Origin: Chloroflexota bacterium
GTDB lineage: Bacteria; Chloroflexota; UBA6077; FW602-bin22; CADDYW01
Reading direction: 5' to 3'
DNA: 64,000 bases
NCBI GenBank assembly: GCA_021324795.1
Contig: JAJPIK010000068.1
Coordinates: 62,001-126,000, forward strand
The notes under the pieces were generated by a model. That model was not told the origin of the DNA and searched no databases. It saw only the letters and a list, made by a program, of their open reading frames with translations. The position numbers were made by a program, and so were the translations under genes. Positions within the stretch are counted from its first letter, which is position 1. Each line of letters opens with the position of its first letter. Below are positions 51,918-60,246 of the stretch, piece by piece.

Positions 51918-52892
51918 TCAATCCGCCTTTAGCTTCGGCACGACCTCACGGGCGAAGCGCTGTGCGCCTTCGAGGCGCGGGAAGTCAGCGAAGCGCAAGA
52001 TGAAGTCGCGCACACCGACGTCGACGAAAGCCTGGAGGCGAGCGGTGACCTGCTCCGGAGTGCCGAGAATCGCCGAATTTGGCCCATGCTGATAGAGAGC
52101 GTTGTTTTCGACCAAGCGGCATGCCTCGGCTTCGCTATCGGCGATCGCTACGACCTGACACTGCCAGTTGAGCAAGATATCCTCGACATCTCGCCCCACC
52201 TTTTGGCAATGCTCAGTTAGGACGCCGAGCTTACGGCGCAGCTCCTCGGGAGTTGGAGCAGTCGTATTCCACCAGTCGGCGTACTTCGCGACGATGCGCA
52301 GGCCGAGCTGCTCGCCAGAGGCGCCGATCATGATCAGTGGTGGCTTCGCGGGGCGAGGCTCGGCATACGCTTCCTCGATCCTGAAGTGTTTGCCGATCAG
52401 AGTGGCCGGACTCTCCGTCCAGATTGCTCGGCAGATCTGTACCGCGTCGGCGAGCTGCTCCATGCGAATCTTCGGCACCGGGTACGGATAGCCATACATC
52501 CGGTATTCGCTCTCCATCCAACCGGCGCCGATGCCGAGAATTAGCTCGGCACCGGTGAGCGCCTGGAGCGTCGAGAACATTTTCGCCAGGAGGGAAGGCG
52601 GCCGAAAAGAATTACCGATGACGATCTGTCCGTAGCGATAGCGTGGGAAAAGTGTCGCGAAATGGATCATGGTGGTCATACATTCGAGCTGATCCCAGCT
52701 CGGATTTGCCCAGGTGCTGCCAGGAATGAGGTGATCGGAGAGCCAAACCGTTTGAAAGACGCTATTCTGCAAAGCGGCCATGTGCTCATGGACGTGCGGC
52801 AGCCAGGTTTCGAGCTTGGCCCCGGCAGGATCCCACATTGGTATGCGCCAACCAAAGGTTATCTGATTCGGACGGCCTCTCGGGTTCGACAC
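51918..52892 (-). CDS. LLM-class F420-dependent (or flavin) oxidoreductase
   Basis: This 324-residue TIM-barrel protein starts at a GTG at 52892 with AAGGAGG 13 bp upstream. It has the luciferase-like pattern: ITFGWRIPMWD, VWLSDHLIPGSTW, LTGAELILGIGAGWMESEYR and KPPLIMIGASGEQLGLRIVAKYA. SEYR in GAGWMESEYR is typical of F420-dependent members. Chloroflexota make F420, so this cofactor is likely, but FMN cannot be excluded. The substrate is unknown. It is convergent with the gene at 50730. Confidence 0.88.
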   Translation of the reverse strand: MSNPRGRPNQITFGWRIPMWDPAGAKLETWLPHVHEHMAALQNSVFQTVWLSDHLIPGSTWANPSWDQLECMTTMIHFATLFPRYRYGQIVIGNSFRPPSLLAKMFSTLQALTGAELILGIGAGWMESEYRMYGYPYPVPKIRMEQLADAVQICRAIWTESPATLIGKHFRIEEAYAEPRPAKPPLIMIGASGEQLGLRIVAKYADWWNTTAPTPEELRRKLGVLTEHCQKVGRDVEDILLNWQCQVVAIADSEAEACRLVENNALYQHGPNSAILGTPEQVTARLQAFVDVGVRDFILRFADFPRLEGAQRFAREVVPKLKAD

Positions 52893-53018
52893 GTTGCTAC
52901 CATCCTCCTTTTGGGAAATTGGGATACCCCGCCCCCTGGGGGCACCGGCAAGTGCCGATTCCCTCCGACAATACCACATTCATAATTGGCGGTCACTTTG
53001 GCCGATAGCACCGCCGCG

Positions 53019-53046
53019 TTGACAATTCGGAACACTCACTTATCAT
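53019..53046 (+). promoter_or_regulatory. Promoter of the third sugar importer operon
   Basis: TTGACA (53019-53024) and TATCAT (53041-53046) are 16 bp apart. Initiation near 53053 leaves a leader of about 115 bases before the binding-protein gene. Confidence 0.6.
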
Positions 53047-53167
53047 AGGATCATAAGATTTGACCTCGGCTGCAGCTTGGGTTCGGCGTACAAAGCTCTG
53101 GACAAGATGCTATCGAGCTTCTCTCAATCACTTCAAGTTTGTGGCCTCGAGGAAGGAGATTGCCGCC

Positions 53168-54610
53168 ATGTCGAAGCCCCAAGGTTTCTACACCCCGTCT
53201 CGACGCCAGTTTCTCGTCGCTGGTATTAGCTTAGGCACTACCATGCTGGCGTCCGCTTGCTCTTCGGAAGCTCCCGCTTCTCCTCCACCGGCCGCGACGT
53301 CGGCACCCGTCGCCTCAACCCCAGCCCCAGCTCCAGCGAAAGCTTCTTCCCAGTCAACCGCCGTGCCGGCGACGCCGGTGGCTCAGGCGAATGCATCCCA
53401 ATCGTCGCTGAAGGGAACGCTCTCCTGGTGGGGCCCGGTTCATCATCCCTTGGTTGATACCGCGGCCGGATTTCAAAAGCACAATCCGGACGTCAAGCTT
53501 GACTGGCAGCATCCGACGGATTGGAAGACGAAGTTCAAGGCAACACTGGCTTCGGGCACTAACGTGCCCGACTTAATGTGGATGGAAGCCTTCGAGATCC
53601 AAGATCTTGGTTCGAAGGACGTGCTCCTCGACCTGACTGAGCGCATCAAACCAATCAAGGATCAGTTCTCACCGGGCAAACTGGCCGAGACGTTTCTGGT
53701 CAAGAAGCAACAGTACGTGGCGATGCCCGGTGATACCGGCTTGGTTGGCCTCTGGTACCGTCCCGATGTGCTCGCAAAAGCTGGCTTGAAAGACTTCACG
53801 CCGGATCTCGCCTTCGACCCGGATTTCTTAAACTATGCTGGCGAGATCCATCAAAAGGCAGGCGCGTCAGCGTTCTTCTTCCCTAGCGCTGGCTATGCCC
53901 AGCCGTTCGAGATTTTCTTGGCTCAACTGGGTGGGAGTATCACCAGCTCGGACGGCTCGCAAGTCACGGTCGACGATGACAAAGGGGTCGCGGCCATGAA
54001 CCTGGTGAAGTCGCTCTGGCAGACGAAGGCGAATCTCGATACAACGTTCCAATCTCCTGATTACTGGGGAGCGATCAAGGCGGGAAAGCTCGCGTCTGAC
54101 TTCATGCCGGCTTGGATGCGCGGCTTCATTGAGACCGAAGTGAAGACGGCGGCAGATGGGGCAGGTCAGTGGAGGCTCATGCCGCTCCCGACGTTGAAGA
54201 ACGGAGAATCGCGCACCGCTCAGATCGGGGGCGCCAGCCTCATTTCGACGAAGTTCACCAAGGTGCCGGATCTGGTTTGGAGCTTCATGCAATATAGCCT
54301 TGGCTCGATGGAAGGTTGTACAATCGCCGGCAACTGGGGGATCATCCCGGCTTATCTCCCCTACCTCGGAAGCTCGGCATTCACCGACATCAAGTCACCG
54401 CTCTTCGGCGACTTTCAGTTTGCGAAAGTATGGGCGCAGCTTGCCAAAGAGCTATCGCCCAAGTATGCGCGGACGGCGGTATTCGGCGAGGCGGATACCG
54501 AGATTACCAACGACATTATGCCAATTTTGCAAGGGAAAACGACCGTGGTGGAAGGTATGCATACCATGGCTGACAAGATCCGGCAAGCAAATCAGCGCTA
54601 CCAGTCGTAA
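53168..54610 (+). CDS. ABC transporter sugar-binding lipoprotein (third importer)
   Basis: This 480-residue protein starts at ATG 53168 after AAGGAGA. The signal has twin arginines (SRRQFLVAGIS) and a lipobox ending LASAC (Cys31), then an Ala/Pro/Ser linker to about residue 90. The mature part is a family 1 solute-binding protein (LSWWGPVHHPLVDTAAGFQK, LVGLWYRPDVLAKAGLKDF). The open frame upstream (from 53060) is not protein-like. The operon continues with two permeases. Confidence 0.93.
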   Translation: MSKPQGFYTPSRRQFLVAGISLGTTMLASACSSEAPASPPPAATSAPVASTPAPAPAKASSQSTAVPATPVAQANASQSSLKGTLSWWGPVHHPLVDTAAGFQKHNPDVKLDWQHPTDWKTKFKATLASGTNVPDLMWMEAFEIQDLGSKDVLLDLTERIKPIKDQFSPGKLAETFLVKKQQYVAMPGDTGLVGLWYRPDVLAKAGLKDFTPDLAFDPDFLNYAGEIHQKAGASAFFFPSAGYAQPFEIFLAQLGGSITSSDGSQVTVDDDKGVAAMNLVKSLWQTKANLDTTFQSPDYWGAIKAGKLASDFMPAWMRGFIETEVKTAADGAGQWRLMPLPTLKNGESRTAQIGGASLISTKFTKVPDLVWSFMQYSLGSMEGCTIAGNWGIIPAYLPYLGSSAFTDIKSPLFGDFQFAKVWAQLAKELSPKYARTAVFGEADTEITNDIMPILQGKTTVVEGMHTMADKIRQANQRYQS

Positions 54611-54622
54611 TCAGGAGGAAGC

Positions 54623-55555
54623 GTGGCTAGGGTTGGGTCTCGGCCGACGCCTACCATGGCGACGAGACCGTTGCTCCCCCCAATCTGGAGGGAAATCTGG
54701 CGACACCGACTGGAATACCTGTTTGTGTCGCCATTCTTTGTCATTTTTGGCATTTTTCATCTGTACCCATTGCTCTGGGCGTTCTATTTGAGCTTCCAGC
54801 GCTGGTCTGGGTTCGGTCCAATGGTCTTTGTTGGCCTCGACGACTACCGCGCCGTCTTCACCGAGGCGCAAGTCCAGCAGGCCCTCCTAAATACGCTGAT
54901 CTTCGCGGTGGTTCTCGTCCCGACCGGCATTTTGCTATCGCTAACCTTCGCGGTGCTGCTGAATCGGCGAGATCTGCGGGGCCGAGGAGTTCTCCGTACG
55001 ATTTATTTTCTGCCTTTCATCACCTCGGCAGTCATCGTGGCGTTCGTCTTCCAGATGCTCTTCGATAATAGCTACGGCTGGATCAACGACTTACTCAAAG
55101 CTCTGAACCTGACGCCGCTCAAATGGTTTTCGGTGGGAGCCTTGGCGAAGGTCGTCATCGTCGTGCTCGCCCACTGGCGCGGCCTGGGCTACAGCACGTT
55201 GATCATGCTTGGCGGTCTGCAGGGCATTGCTCCGGACGTTTACGAAGCAGCGGCGATTGACGGCGCTGGGCGATGGCGGATTTTCTGGGACGTCACCGTG
55301 CCATTAATGCGGCCGGTGATGTTATTTGTGACGGTTATTGGTACCATCGGCGTTCTGAACATGTTCAACGAGCCGTTCATTCTTACCCAGGGTGGTCCGG
55401 GCAACGCAACCCTGACTCTCACTTTGCGCTTGTATCAGCTCGCCTTCCAAACGACTCGTTATGGCGACGGAGCCGCGCTTGGATTCTTAATCGGCGTTCT
55501 GATCGTGGCGATCACGATGACGCAGATGCGCTTGTTGCGTTCGTGGAGGCAGTGA
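54623..55555 (+). CDS. Carbohydrate ABC transporter permease, MalF type (third importer)
   Basis: This 310-residue protein starts at a GTG 5 bp after AGGAGG, 12 bp after the binding-protein gene. It has six membrane segments, starting YLFVSPFFVIFGIFHLYPLL, and the EAA loop DVYEAAAIDGAGRWRIFWDV. It ends in a basic tail (RLLRSWRQ). It is co-transcribed with the next permease, which begins 4 bp later. Confidence 0.94.
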   Translation: MARVGSRPTPTMATRPLLPPIWREIWRHRLEYLFVSPFFVIFGIFHLYPLLWAFYLSFQRWSGFGPMVFVGLDDYRAVFTEAQVQQALLNTLIFAVVLVPTGILLSLTFAVLLNRRDLRGRGVLRTIYFLPFITSAVIVAFVFQMLFDNSYGWINDLLKALNLTPLKWFSVGALAKVVIVVLAHWRGLGYSTLIMLGGLQGIAPDVYEAAAIDGAGRWRIFWDVTVPLMRPVMLFVTVIGTIGVLNMFNEPFILTQGGPGNATLTLTLRLYQLAFQTTRYGDGAALGFLIGVLIVAITMTQMRLLRSWRQ

Positions 55556-55559
55556 CGAA

Positions 55560-56450
55560 ATGATCGCGACCTCCCGCGCAGATAAGGCGCAGCGTTTAGG
55601 AGTTGGTTCGTTATCCGCTTGGCGCCGTAAGACAGGACGAGCATTTTTGTACCTTTTCCTGTGGCTGTTCGCTTTCATCTTCCTGTTTCCGTTCTATACC
55701 ATGCTCGTTGGCGCATTTATGCCGCTCAATGAGTTATTCGCATTCACCCCAAACCTCTATCCGGCCCACCCCACGCTTGACAATTTCGTGAATCTGTTTC
55801 AGGAATTCCCCTTCTGGCGGAACATCTTGAATAGCCTCTTTCTCGCGGCTGGGCAGACGATTGGCGTTCTTTTCTTCTGCTCACTGGCGGGATTCACCTT
55901 TGCCAAGAGACGTTTCCCTGGCCGCGAGGGTTTGTTCGTCGCCATGCTCGCGAGTATGATGATTCCTCAACAGAGCACGATTATTCCTTGGTACCTCCTG
56001 ATGGCGCGTCTCCACTGGCTCGACACGTTTTTGCCGCTCTGGATTCCCTGGTGGGCGCCGGCCTTTGGCATCTTCTTGATGCGCCAGTTTATCGCGGCCT
56101 CGGTTCCCGACGAGATTCTCGAAGCCGGTATTGCCGACGGCTGCTCGCTCTTTGAGTTGTATTGGCGCATCGTCTTGCCGGTGATCGTGCCCGCGCTGAC
56201 CGTTCTAGGCATTCTCCAGTTTATCGAGGGCTGGAACGCTTTTCTGTATCCTTTGCTCGTGCTCACCTCGAAGGAGATGCTAACGGCCCCGCTCGCTCTA
56301 GCCTTTCTGCTTGGCTCGAGCCTGATGGCGCCGCAGTACACCTGGCTGTTCGCCGGTAGCGCTCTCGCGACCTTTCCTTTGATCGTAGTGTATTTCGTCT
56401 TTCAGCGCCAACTGATGGAAGGCATTATGTCGGGAGCGATCAAAGGGTAG
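55560..56450 (+). CDS. Carbohydrate ABC transporter permease, MalG type (third importer)
   Basis: This 296-residue protein has six membrane segments. The loop reads EILEAGIADGCSLFELYWRI, in which the EAA motif is altered to EAG and the usual DGA to DGC, still in the coupling position. It ends EGIMSGAIKG. With 53168 and 54623 it completes a third importer that also lacks a local ATPase. A shared MsmX/UgpC-type ATPase elsewhere in the genome is expected. Confidence 0.94.
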   Translation: MIATSRADKAQRLGVGSLSAWRRKTGRAFLYLFLWLFAFIFLFPFYTMLVGAFMPLNELFAFTPNLYPAHPTLDNFVNLFQEFPFWRNILNSLFLAAGQTIGVLFFCSLAGFTFAKRRFPGREGLFVAMLASMMIPQQSTIIPWYLLMARLHWLDTFLPLWIPWWAPAFGIFLMRQFIAASVPDEILEAGIADGCSLFELYWRIVLPVIVPALTVLGILQFIEGWNAFLYPLLVLTSKEMLTAPLALAFLLGSSLMAPQYTWLFAGSALATFPLIVVYFVFQRQLMEGIMSGAIKG

Positions 56451-56451
56451 G

Positions 56452-57042
56452 CTATGCGTGCTCAGGAGCGGAAAGGGCGCGCTGGATCGACCGATAGCAT
56501 TGACGGAGCTCAGCCTCGAGCTTCGCCCAATCGGCCTCGACGTCGGCGGAAAGCTTGCCGGTGATCCGGTCCACTGTGTTATTAGCGGCGACCCGTAGCT
56601 CGGCGGATTCGCGCGCTTGCTCGAGAGTGATCCCGAACGTCGCGCTGTGGAGCTCGGTCATGGTCTGGATGAAGGCGGCCTTATCCGGATTGCCAACCAG
56701 GCGGCGGTGGTCGTCGTTGTAGCGTAGCTCCAAGGCGGCCACTTGGACCGGATCAAAGTCAAGGCCGGAGTAGCGGCGGGCGATTCGGTAGAATTTCTCG
56801 TAGAAGGCCTGGACGACCTTAGGGGCGTGGTTGATCGGCACCCAGGCAGCCGCGGCGCGCGTCACGTAATAGGCGGCGAGGAGCGACACCGGGAAGGGAA
56901 TCCGAAACTGTTCCTGGCATAGGCGGACGATCAGCCAAAGTAGCTTCAGCCATGCCCGGTCGTAATAGGCGCGCCAGCCGGCCGCCTCGAAGTAGGCGAC
57001 GCGATCGGGATTGAATCTGAAAGTATTTGCCACTTCGATCAC
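56452..57042 (-). CDS. Conserved protein of unknown function
   Basis: This 196-residue, largely helical protein has DRVAYFEAAGWRAYYDRAWL, RIPFPVSLLAAYYVTRAAAA, YRIARRYSGLDFDPVQVAAL and ELRVAANNTVDRITGK. Part of residues 25-75 may be a hydrophobic helix but it is not a clear membrane protein. Family-level similarity to uncharacterised proteins of actinobacteria and Chloroflexota is likely but I cannot name it. The start is a GTG with a weak ribosome binding site; the next GTG three codons later is possible. It converges on the third importer operon with 1 bp between stops. Confidence 0.7.
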   Translation of the reverse strand: MIEVANTFRFNPDRVAYFEAAGWRAYYDRAWLKLLWLIVRLCQEQFRIPFPVSLLAAYYVTRAAAAWVPINHAPKVVQAFYEKFYRIARRYSGLDFDPVQVAALELRYNDDHRRLVGNPDKAAFIQTMTELHSATFGITLEQARESAELRVAANNTVDRITGKLSADVEADWAKLEAELRQCYRSIQRALSAPEHA

Positions 57043-57232
57043 TTACATACGACCAGATCTCATCTAGAATCCGGGCGTGCCTCAATTGTATCGCATCATT
57101 CATCTCATTCTGAACTCAGATAAAGACGAAATTAAACAAAAAGGCTCTGGCTTGGTCTGATTCCTGCCAAGTAGTCTCGTCTTTGTCGTTGGCGGGAGCC
57201 CGGGGCTACTTTGTCTCATACGGAGGATAGTC

Positions 57233-57454
57233 GTGCTGGAGCAATTCGAAGCGTTGAGTGAGCAAGTGTGGGCAAGACGCAGGCTGCTCGAAGAAGGTAC
57301 CCACGCCCTCGGGGGCATTGGGGTCGGGCTGCTGGCATGCTCGCTTTTTGGTCGGTCGACGCGTCGTAGCCTTGGCTACAGTCTGATCGCCCTTTCGGCC
57401 GCCCTGCATGTTTACGCACTCGTGGCGGCGCAGCAACGACCTACGAAGTCATGA
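57233..57454 (+). CDS. Small membrane protein
   Basis: This 73-residue protein starts at a GTG 6 bp after GGAGG. The first 25 residues are charged and helical (FEALSEQVWARRRLLEEGTH). Two hydrophobic helices follow (GGIGVGLLACSLFG and SLGYSLIALSAALHVYALVA). It has no recognised family. The clear Shine-Dalgarno sequence and good codon use make it a likely real gene. Confidence 0.6.
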   Translation: MLEQFEALSEQVWARRRLLEEGTHALGGIGVGLLACSLFGRSTRRSLGYSLIALSAALHVYALVAAQQRPTKS

Positions 57455-57494
57455 TTAGCGGCGCTTTTTGGCGAACGGTAGCGGATTGGGATCG

Positions 57495-57740
57495 CTACGC
57501 GAACATCTGCAATTTTTCCCAGTTGGCGGCGATGGCGGGCGTAAAGCCGCGGGCGCAGCGCGGCGCTCCGTCGTCGGCATAACAGATCCATGAGCCGGCG
57601 GGAGTTCGCTCGCACACCAGCTCAGTGCCTTGAGCGATAAGACGGACCCGCTCCGGCAAGGAGTCGGCGTGGGACTGTTTGTTCAATTTCCAGGCTGACT
57701 TAGGCTCGGTTTCCCTTGTCCGGCCCTCCCTAGAAATCAA
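57495..57740 (-). CDS. Possible small protein with two Cys-rich turns
   Basis: This frame of about 81 codons encodes VRLIAQGTELVCERTPAGSW and CYADDGAPRCARGFTPA with strong GC3 bias, which suggests coding. The only starts are TTGs (57740 and one near 57682), and no good Shine-Dalgarno sequence is at the right distance, so the start is unsure. No family is recognised. It is separated from the next minus-strand gene by a terminator. Confidence 0.4.
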   Translation of the reverse strand: MISREGRTRETEPKSAWKLNKQSHADSLPERVRLIAQGTELVCERTPAGSWICYADDGAPRCARGFTPAIAANWEKLQMFA

Positions 57741-57804
57741 TAACTTTGGTGCAGTATTTTAGATATCTTTGGAAAGCTATCAATGGGGCGAGCTACCTGA
57801 AAAA

Positions 57805-57837
57805 GCAAGGGCGGCATTAGGATGATGCCGCCCTTGC
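57805..57837 (-). terminator. Strong rho-independent terminator
   Basis: GCAAGGGCGGCAT and ATGCCGCCCTTGC form a perfect 13 bp stem with loop TAGGATG. On the minus strand it is followed by TTTTTCAGG. It ends the zinc-ribbon gene at 57848. Confidence 0.85.
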
Positions 57838-57847
57838 AAAACACCAC

Positions 57848-58234
57848 TTAGTAGCGGCGACTTCCGCCGTTTCTCCCGCCGTAGGATGAGCCGCCTCGGC
57901 TCCCGTAAGAGCCGGCGCCGCTGCGCTCACGTGGAGTGTAGCAGTCGCGACAGTAAACCGGCTTGTCCAGGCGCGGCTCGAAGGGGACTTCGGTGGCCTT
58001 GCCGCAACTCGAGCAAACCGCCGGATACATTTGGCGCGGAGGTCGGTCGTATCCACCAGCATTGGCGTAGCCGCCAGAGCTCACGTTACGCCGGGCCTTG
58101 CTTGCCGCGCGGCACTCCGGACACCGGCCGGGTTCGTTCATGAACCCCTTCTCAAGGTAAAAGTCCTGCTCGCTCGCGGTGAAGGCGAAGGACGTTCCAC
58201 AGTCACGACAGATGAGGGTCTTATCAGCAGACAA
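57848..58234 (-). CDS. Zinc-ribbon protein with CxxC motifs
   Basis: This 128-residue protein has paired zinc-binding motifs: CRDC and CPEC in the N-terminal half (residues 9-42) and CSSC and CRDC in the second (residues 74-98). The tail is rich in Gly, Ser, Tyr and Arg (GSYGSRGGSSYGGRNGGSRR), resembling RGG-type RNA- or nucleic-acid-binding tails. The family is found widely in bacteria as a small CxxC zinc-ribbon protein of unknown role. It starts with a TTG that has GGGAG 10 bp upstream. A strong terminator follows. Confidence 0.85.
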   Translation of the reverse strand: MSADKTLICRDCGTSFAFTASEQDFYLEKGFMNEPGRCPECRAASKARRNVSSGGYANAGGYDRPPRQMYPAVCSSCGKATEVPFEPRLDKPVYCRDCYTPRERSGAGSYGSRGGSSYGGRNGGSRRY

Positions 58235-58412
58235 AAGGGTAAATCTCCCAGTTCAAATTGTTGGCGGGACGGTCGGTTCCGAGAAGCTTAGGCAAGATGA
58301 TCGAGAGAGGATGTATCTCACGAGCAACGTGCGACAGGCTGATGGAAACAGCGTTTAACGCCACGATACGAGTATAGCACAGTTAGGTGGAGTTCGTCGA
58401 CATTTTGGGCGT

Positions 58413-59330
58413 CTAGCGAACCAGGGATCGCGCCCGGTCGATCGCCGCCTTCAAGCCGGCGAACGAGTGTCGGCTTGATTCTTCCTTGCTCAGCCCTTCG
58501 CCACGCCAGTGGGTCTCCAGGAGGACCGGCCCGCTGAAACCGTCGCGGAGCAAGTCAGCGACCTGGTTATCCACGTCCACCGCGCCCTGGCCAATCGGCA
58601 TCCAAGCGGTGAGGCCGATCGCCGGATCGATCAGCTTGGCGTCCTTGAAGTGAACGCAGACAGTGTACGGCTTGGTGGCGAGGTAGCCTTCCCGATAGTG
58701 CTTACCGCAGGAGACCCAGTCGTTGGCGACGTCCCAGATAATCTTCAGCTCGGGGCGATTCGTCGCGTCGAGGATGCGCACGGTGTTGAGCCCGGTGTTG
58801 CCCCAGCACGAGCGCACGTTCTCGATGAGCAGCCGGACTCCCTCGTCGCGGGCGACATCGCAAACCCGTTGCAGGCCATAGACGATCTTTTCCAGCGTCG
58901 CCTCGCTAATGCTGCCCCCGTCTGGCAGGATTGGCGAAGGGTTGCCCAGCCCTTCCATCGGCTCGCGTCGAAAAGAGAAAATGCGCACGCCTGGCTCGAG
59001 CGACACGTCCGCTAAAGCGCGGGCGATCCGCGCTGCTCGGCGGACGGTATCGAGATGCTCGGCGAATTCCTCGGAATGATCGAGGTCCGGGTTCTTGCCA
59101 AATTCGAGCCCTTTCAGCGCCAGCGTTCCAATCACGTCGATCCGTAGCTCGTGACGACGCACGATCTCACGGACCTGGTTCACTTCTGCAGGCTCGAGCT
59201 CGTCGACCGGCTTGCCCCAGATGCTGTTCATCTCAACTACTTCCATGTCGAGCTCGCGCGCTACCTGACAAGCGCGCTCGAGATCCTGGTCAATTTCGTC
59301 AGTCACGACGCCGAGCTGTAATTGTGTCAT
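58413..59330 (-). CDS. TIM-barrel sugar phosphate isomerase/epimerase
   Basis: This 305-residue protein has the AP endonuclease 2/xylose isomerase-like barrel pattern: LQLGVVTDEIDQDLERAC, MEVVEMNSIWGKPVDEL, VRLLIENVRSCWGNT, LKIIWDVANDWVSCG and VCVHFKDAKL. The metal ligands are likely Glu (LIENV), Asp (IWDVAN), His (VHFKD) and Glu near VLLETHW. It starts at ATG 59330. It is the last gene of a minus-strand operon of sugar enzymes and probably isomerises a keto sugar or inosose. The substrate is unknown. Confidence 0.88.
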   Translation of the reverse strand: MTQLQLGVVTDEIDQDLERACQVARELDMEVVEMNSIWGKPVDELEPAEVNQVREIVRRHELRIDVIGTLALKGLEFGKNPDLDHSEEFAEHLDTVRRAARIARALADVSLEPGVRIFSFRREPMEGLGNPSPILPDGGSISEATLEKIVYGLQRVCDVARDEGVRLLIENVRSCWGNTGLNTVRILDATNRPELKIIWDVANDWVSCGKHYREGYLATKPYTVCVHFKDAKLIDPAIGLTAWMPIGQGAVDVDNQVADLLRDGFSGPVLLETHWRGEGLSKEESSRHSFAGLKAAIDRARSLVR

Positions 59331-59364
59331 GGTTACATTTTCCTTTCCCATCAGGGCGAACAAG

Positions 59365-60246
59365 CTATTTCCCTCTCCGAGAGGGATTTTCACAGGAGGG
59401 ATTGTCAAGGATCTGGCACATGAACTCTAAGCTCTCTCGGGCGTACGTCCACGGATCCGGCACGATTGGCCGCCAGATCGCAGTCGCCGCGGCGATCTCC
59501 GGAATGGTGCCGGCGAACGTTTCCGCGGTGATCCAGCGATCCGAGCTGAGATAGCCGATCGCGGCCAGCGCGTCACGGACACCTCGCCAATCGACGTGGC
59601 CACTGCCGACGATGCCGCGATCGTTCTCGGAAAAGTGGACGTGGCGCAAATGTGATCCGGCTAACCGAATCGCTTGAGCCAGGCTTTTCTCTTCGACGTT
59701 CATGTGAAAGGTATCGAGGTGTATTCCCACCGCCGGCTGATCGACGGCGGCGAGCAAGCGGACGGCATCGGCGGCTGTATTCAAAAAATGGGTCTCGAAG
59801 CGATTCAAGACCTCGAGGGCGATGGTCATCCCACGATCCGTTGCCCGCTTCCCAACCTCGCGCAGACCGATGACACAAGAGTCCCATTCCTCGTTCGTTG
59901 GCGCGCGTCCTGGTAGATCGCCAACCGGCGTGCAGAACGGACCGCAGAGCACCATCGCGCCGCAGGCCGCGGCGAGCGCCAGGCAGCGATCGATCCAGGC
60001 GACGCCCCGCACCCGCTCATTGGGGTTGAGCAAGCTCGCACCGGGGGGCACAGCTCCAGAGGCTGTGCATGCGAGGCCGGCGTCGGCGAGAGCCGTCCGG
60101 ACCCGCTCGGCGTCGACACGGTCCGGATCGAGCAAGGGAAGCTCGACGCCATCGTAGCCGAGCTCGGCCAGACGCGGCAGGAGCGACATCTCCACGGGCC
60201 CGATCTCTGCCGACCAAGCCATCAGATTGATACCTAAACGCGCCAT
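59365..60246 (-). CDS. TIM-barrel isomerase/epimerase, ketose 3-epimerase-like
   Basis: This 293-residue protein has the four metal ligands of D-tagatose/D-psicose 3-epimerases: Glu in IALEVLNRFETHFLNT, Asp in VGIHLDTFHMNVEE, His in LRHVHFSENDRG and Glu in WITAETFAG. It starts 13 bp inside the end of the amidohydrolase gene, so translation is coupled. The last 10 residues (NPSCENPSRRGK) are encoded by a dispersed repeat, so the original C-terminus was probably shorter or different. It likely epimerises a ketose in the pathway of this operon. Confidence 0.9.
   Translation of the reverse strand: MARLGINLMAWSAEIGPVEMSLLPRLAELGYDGVELPLLDPDRVDAERVRTALADAGLACTASGAVPPGASLLNPNERVRGVAWIDRCLALAAACGAMVLCGPFCTPVGDLPGRAPTNEEWDSCVIGLREVGKRATDRGMTIALEVLNRFETHFLNTAADAVRLLAAVDQPAVGIHLDTFHMNVEEKSLAQAIRLAGSHLRHVHFSENDRGIVGSGHVDWRGVRDALAAIGYLSSDRWITAETFAGTIPEIAAATAIWRPIVPDPWTYARESLEFMCQILDNPSCENPSRRGK
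59370..59388. repeat. Dispersed repeat family 1 arm at a gene end
   Basis: CCCTCTCCGAGAGGG is a perfect palindrome in the 3' end of the epimerase gene, where it encodes its last residues. It may also act as a stem between two genes of the operon. Confidence 0.45.
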
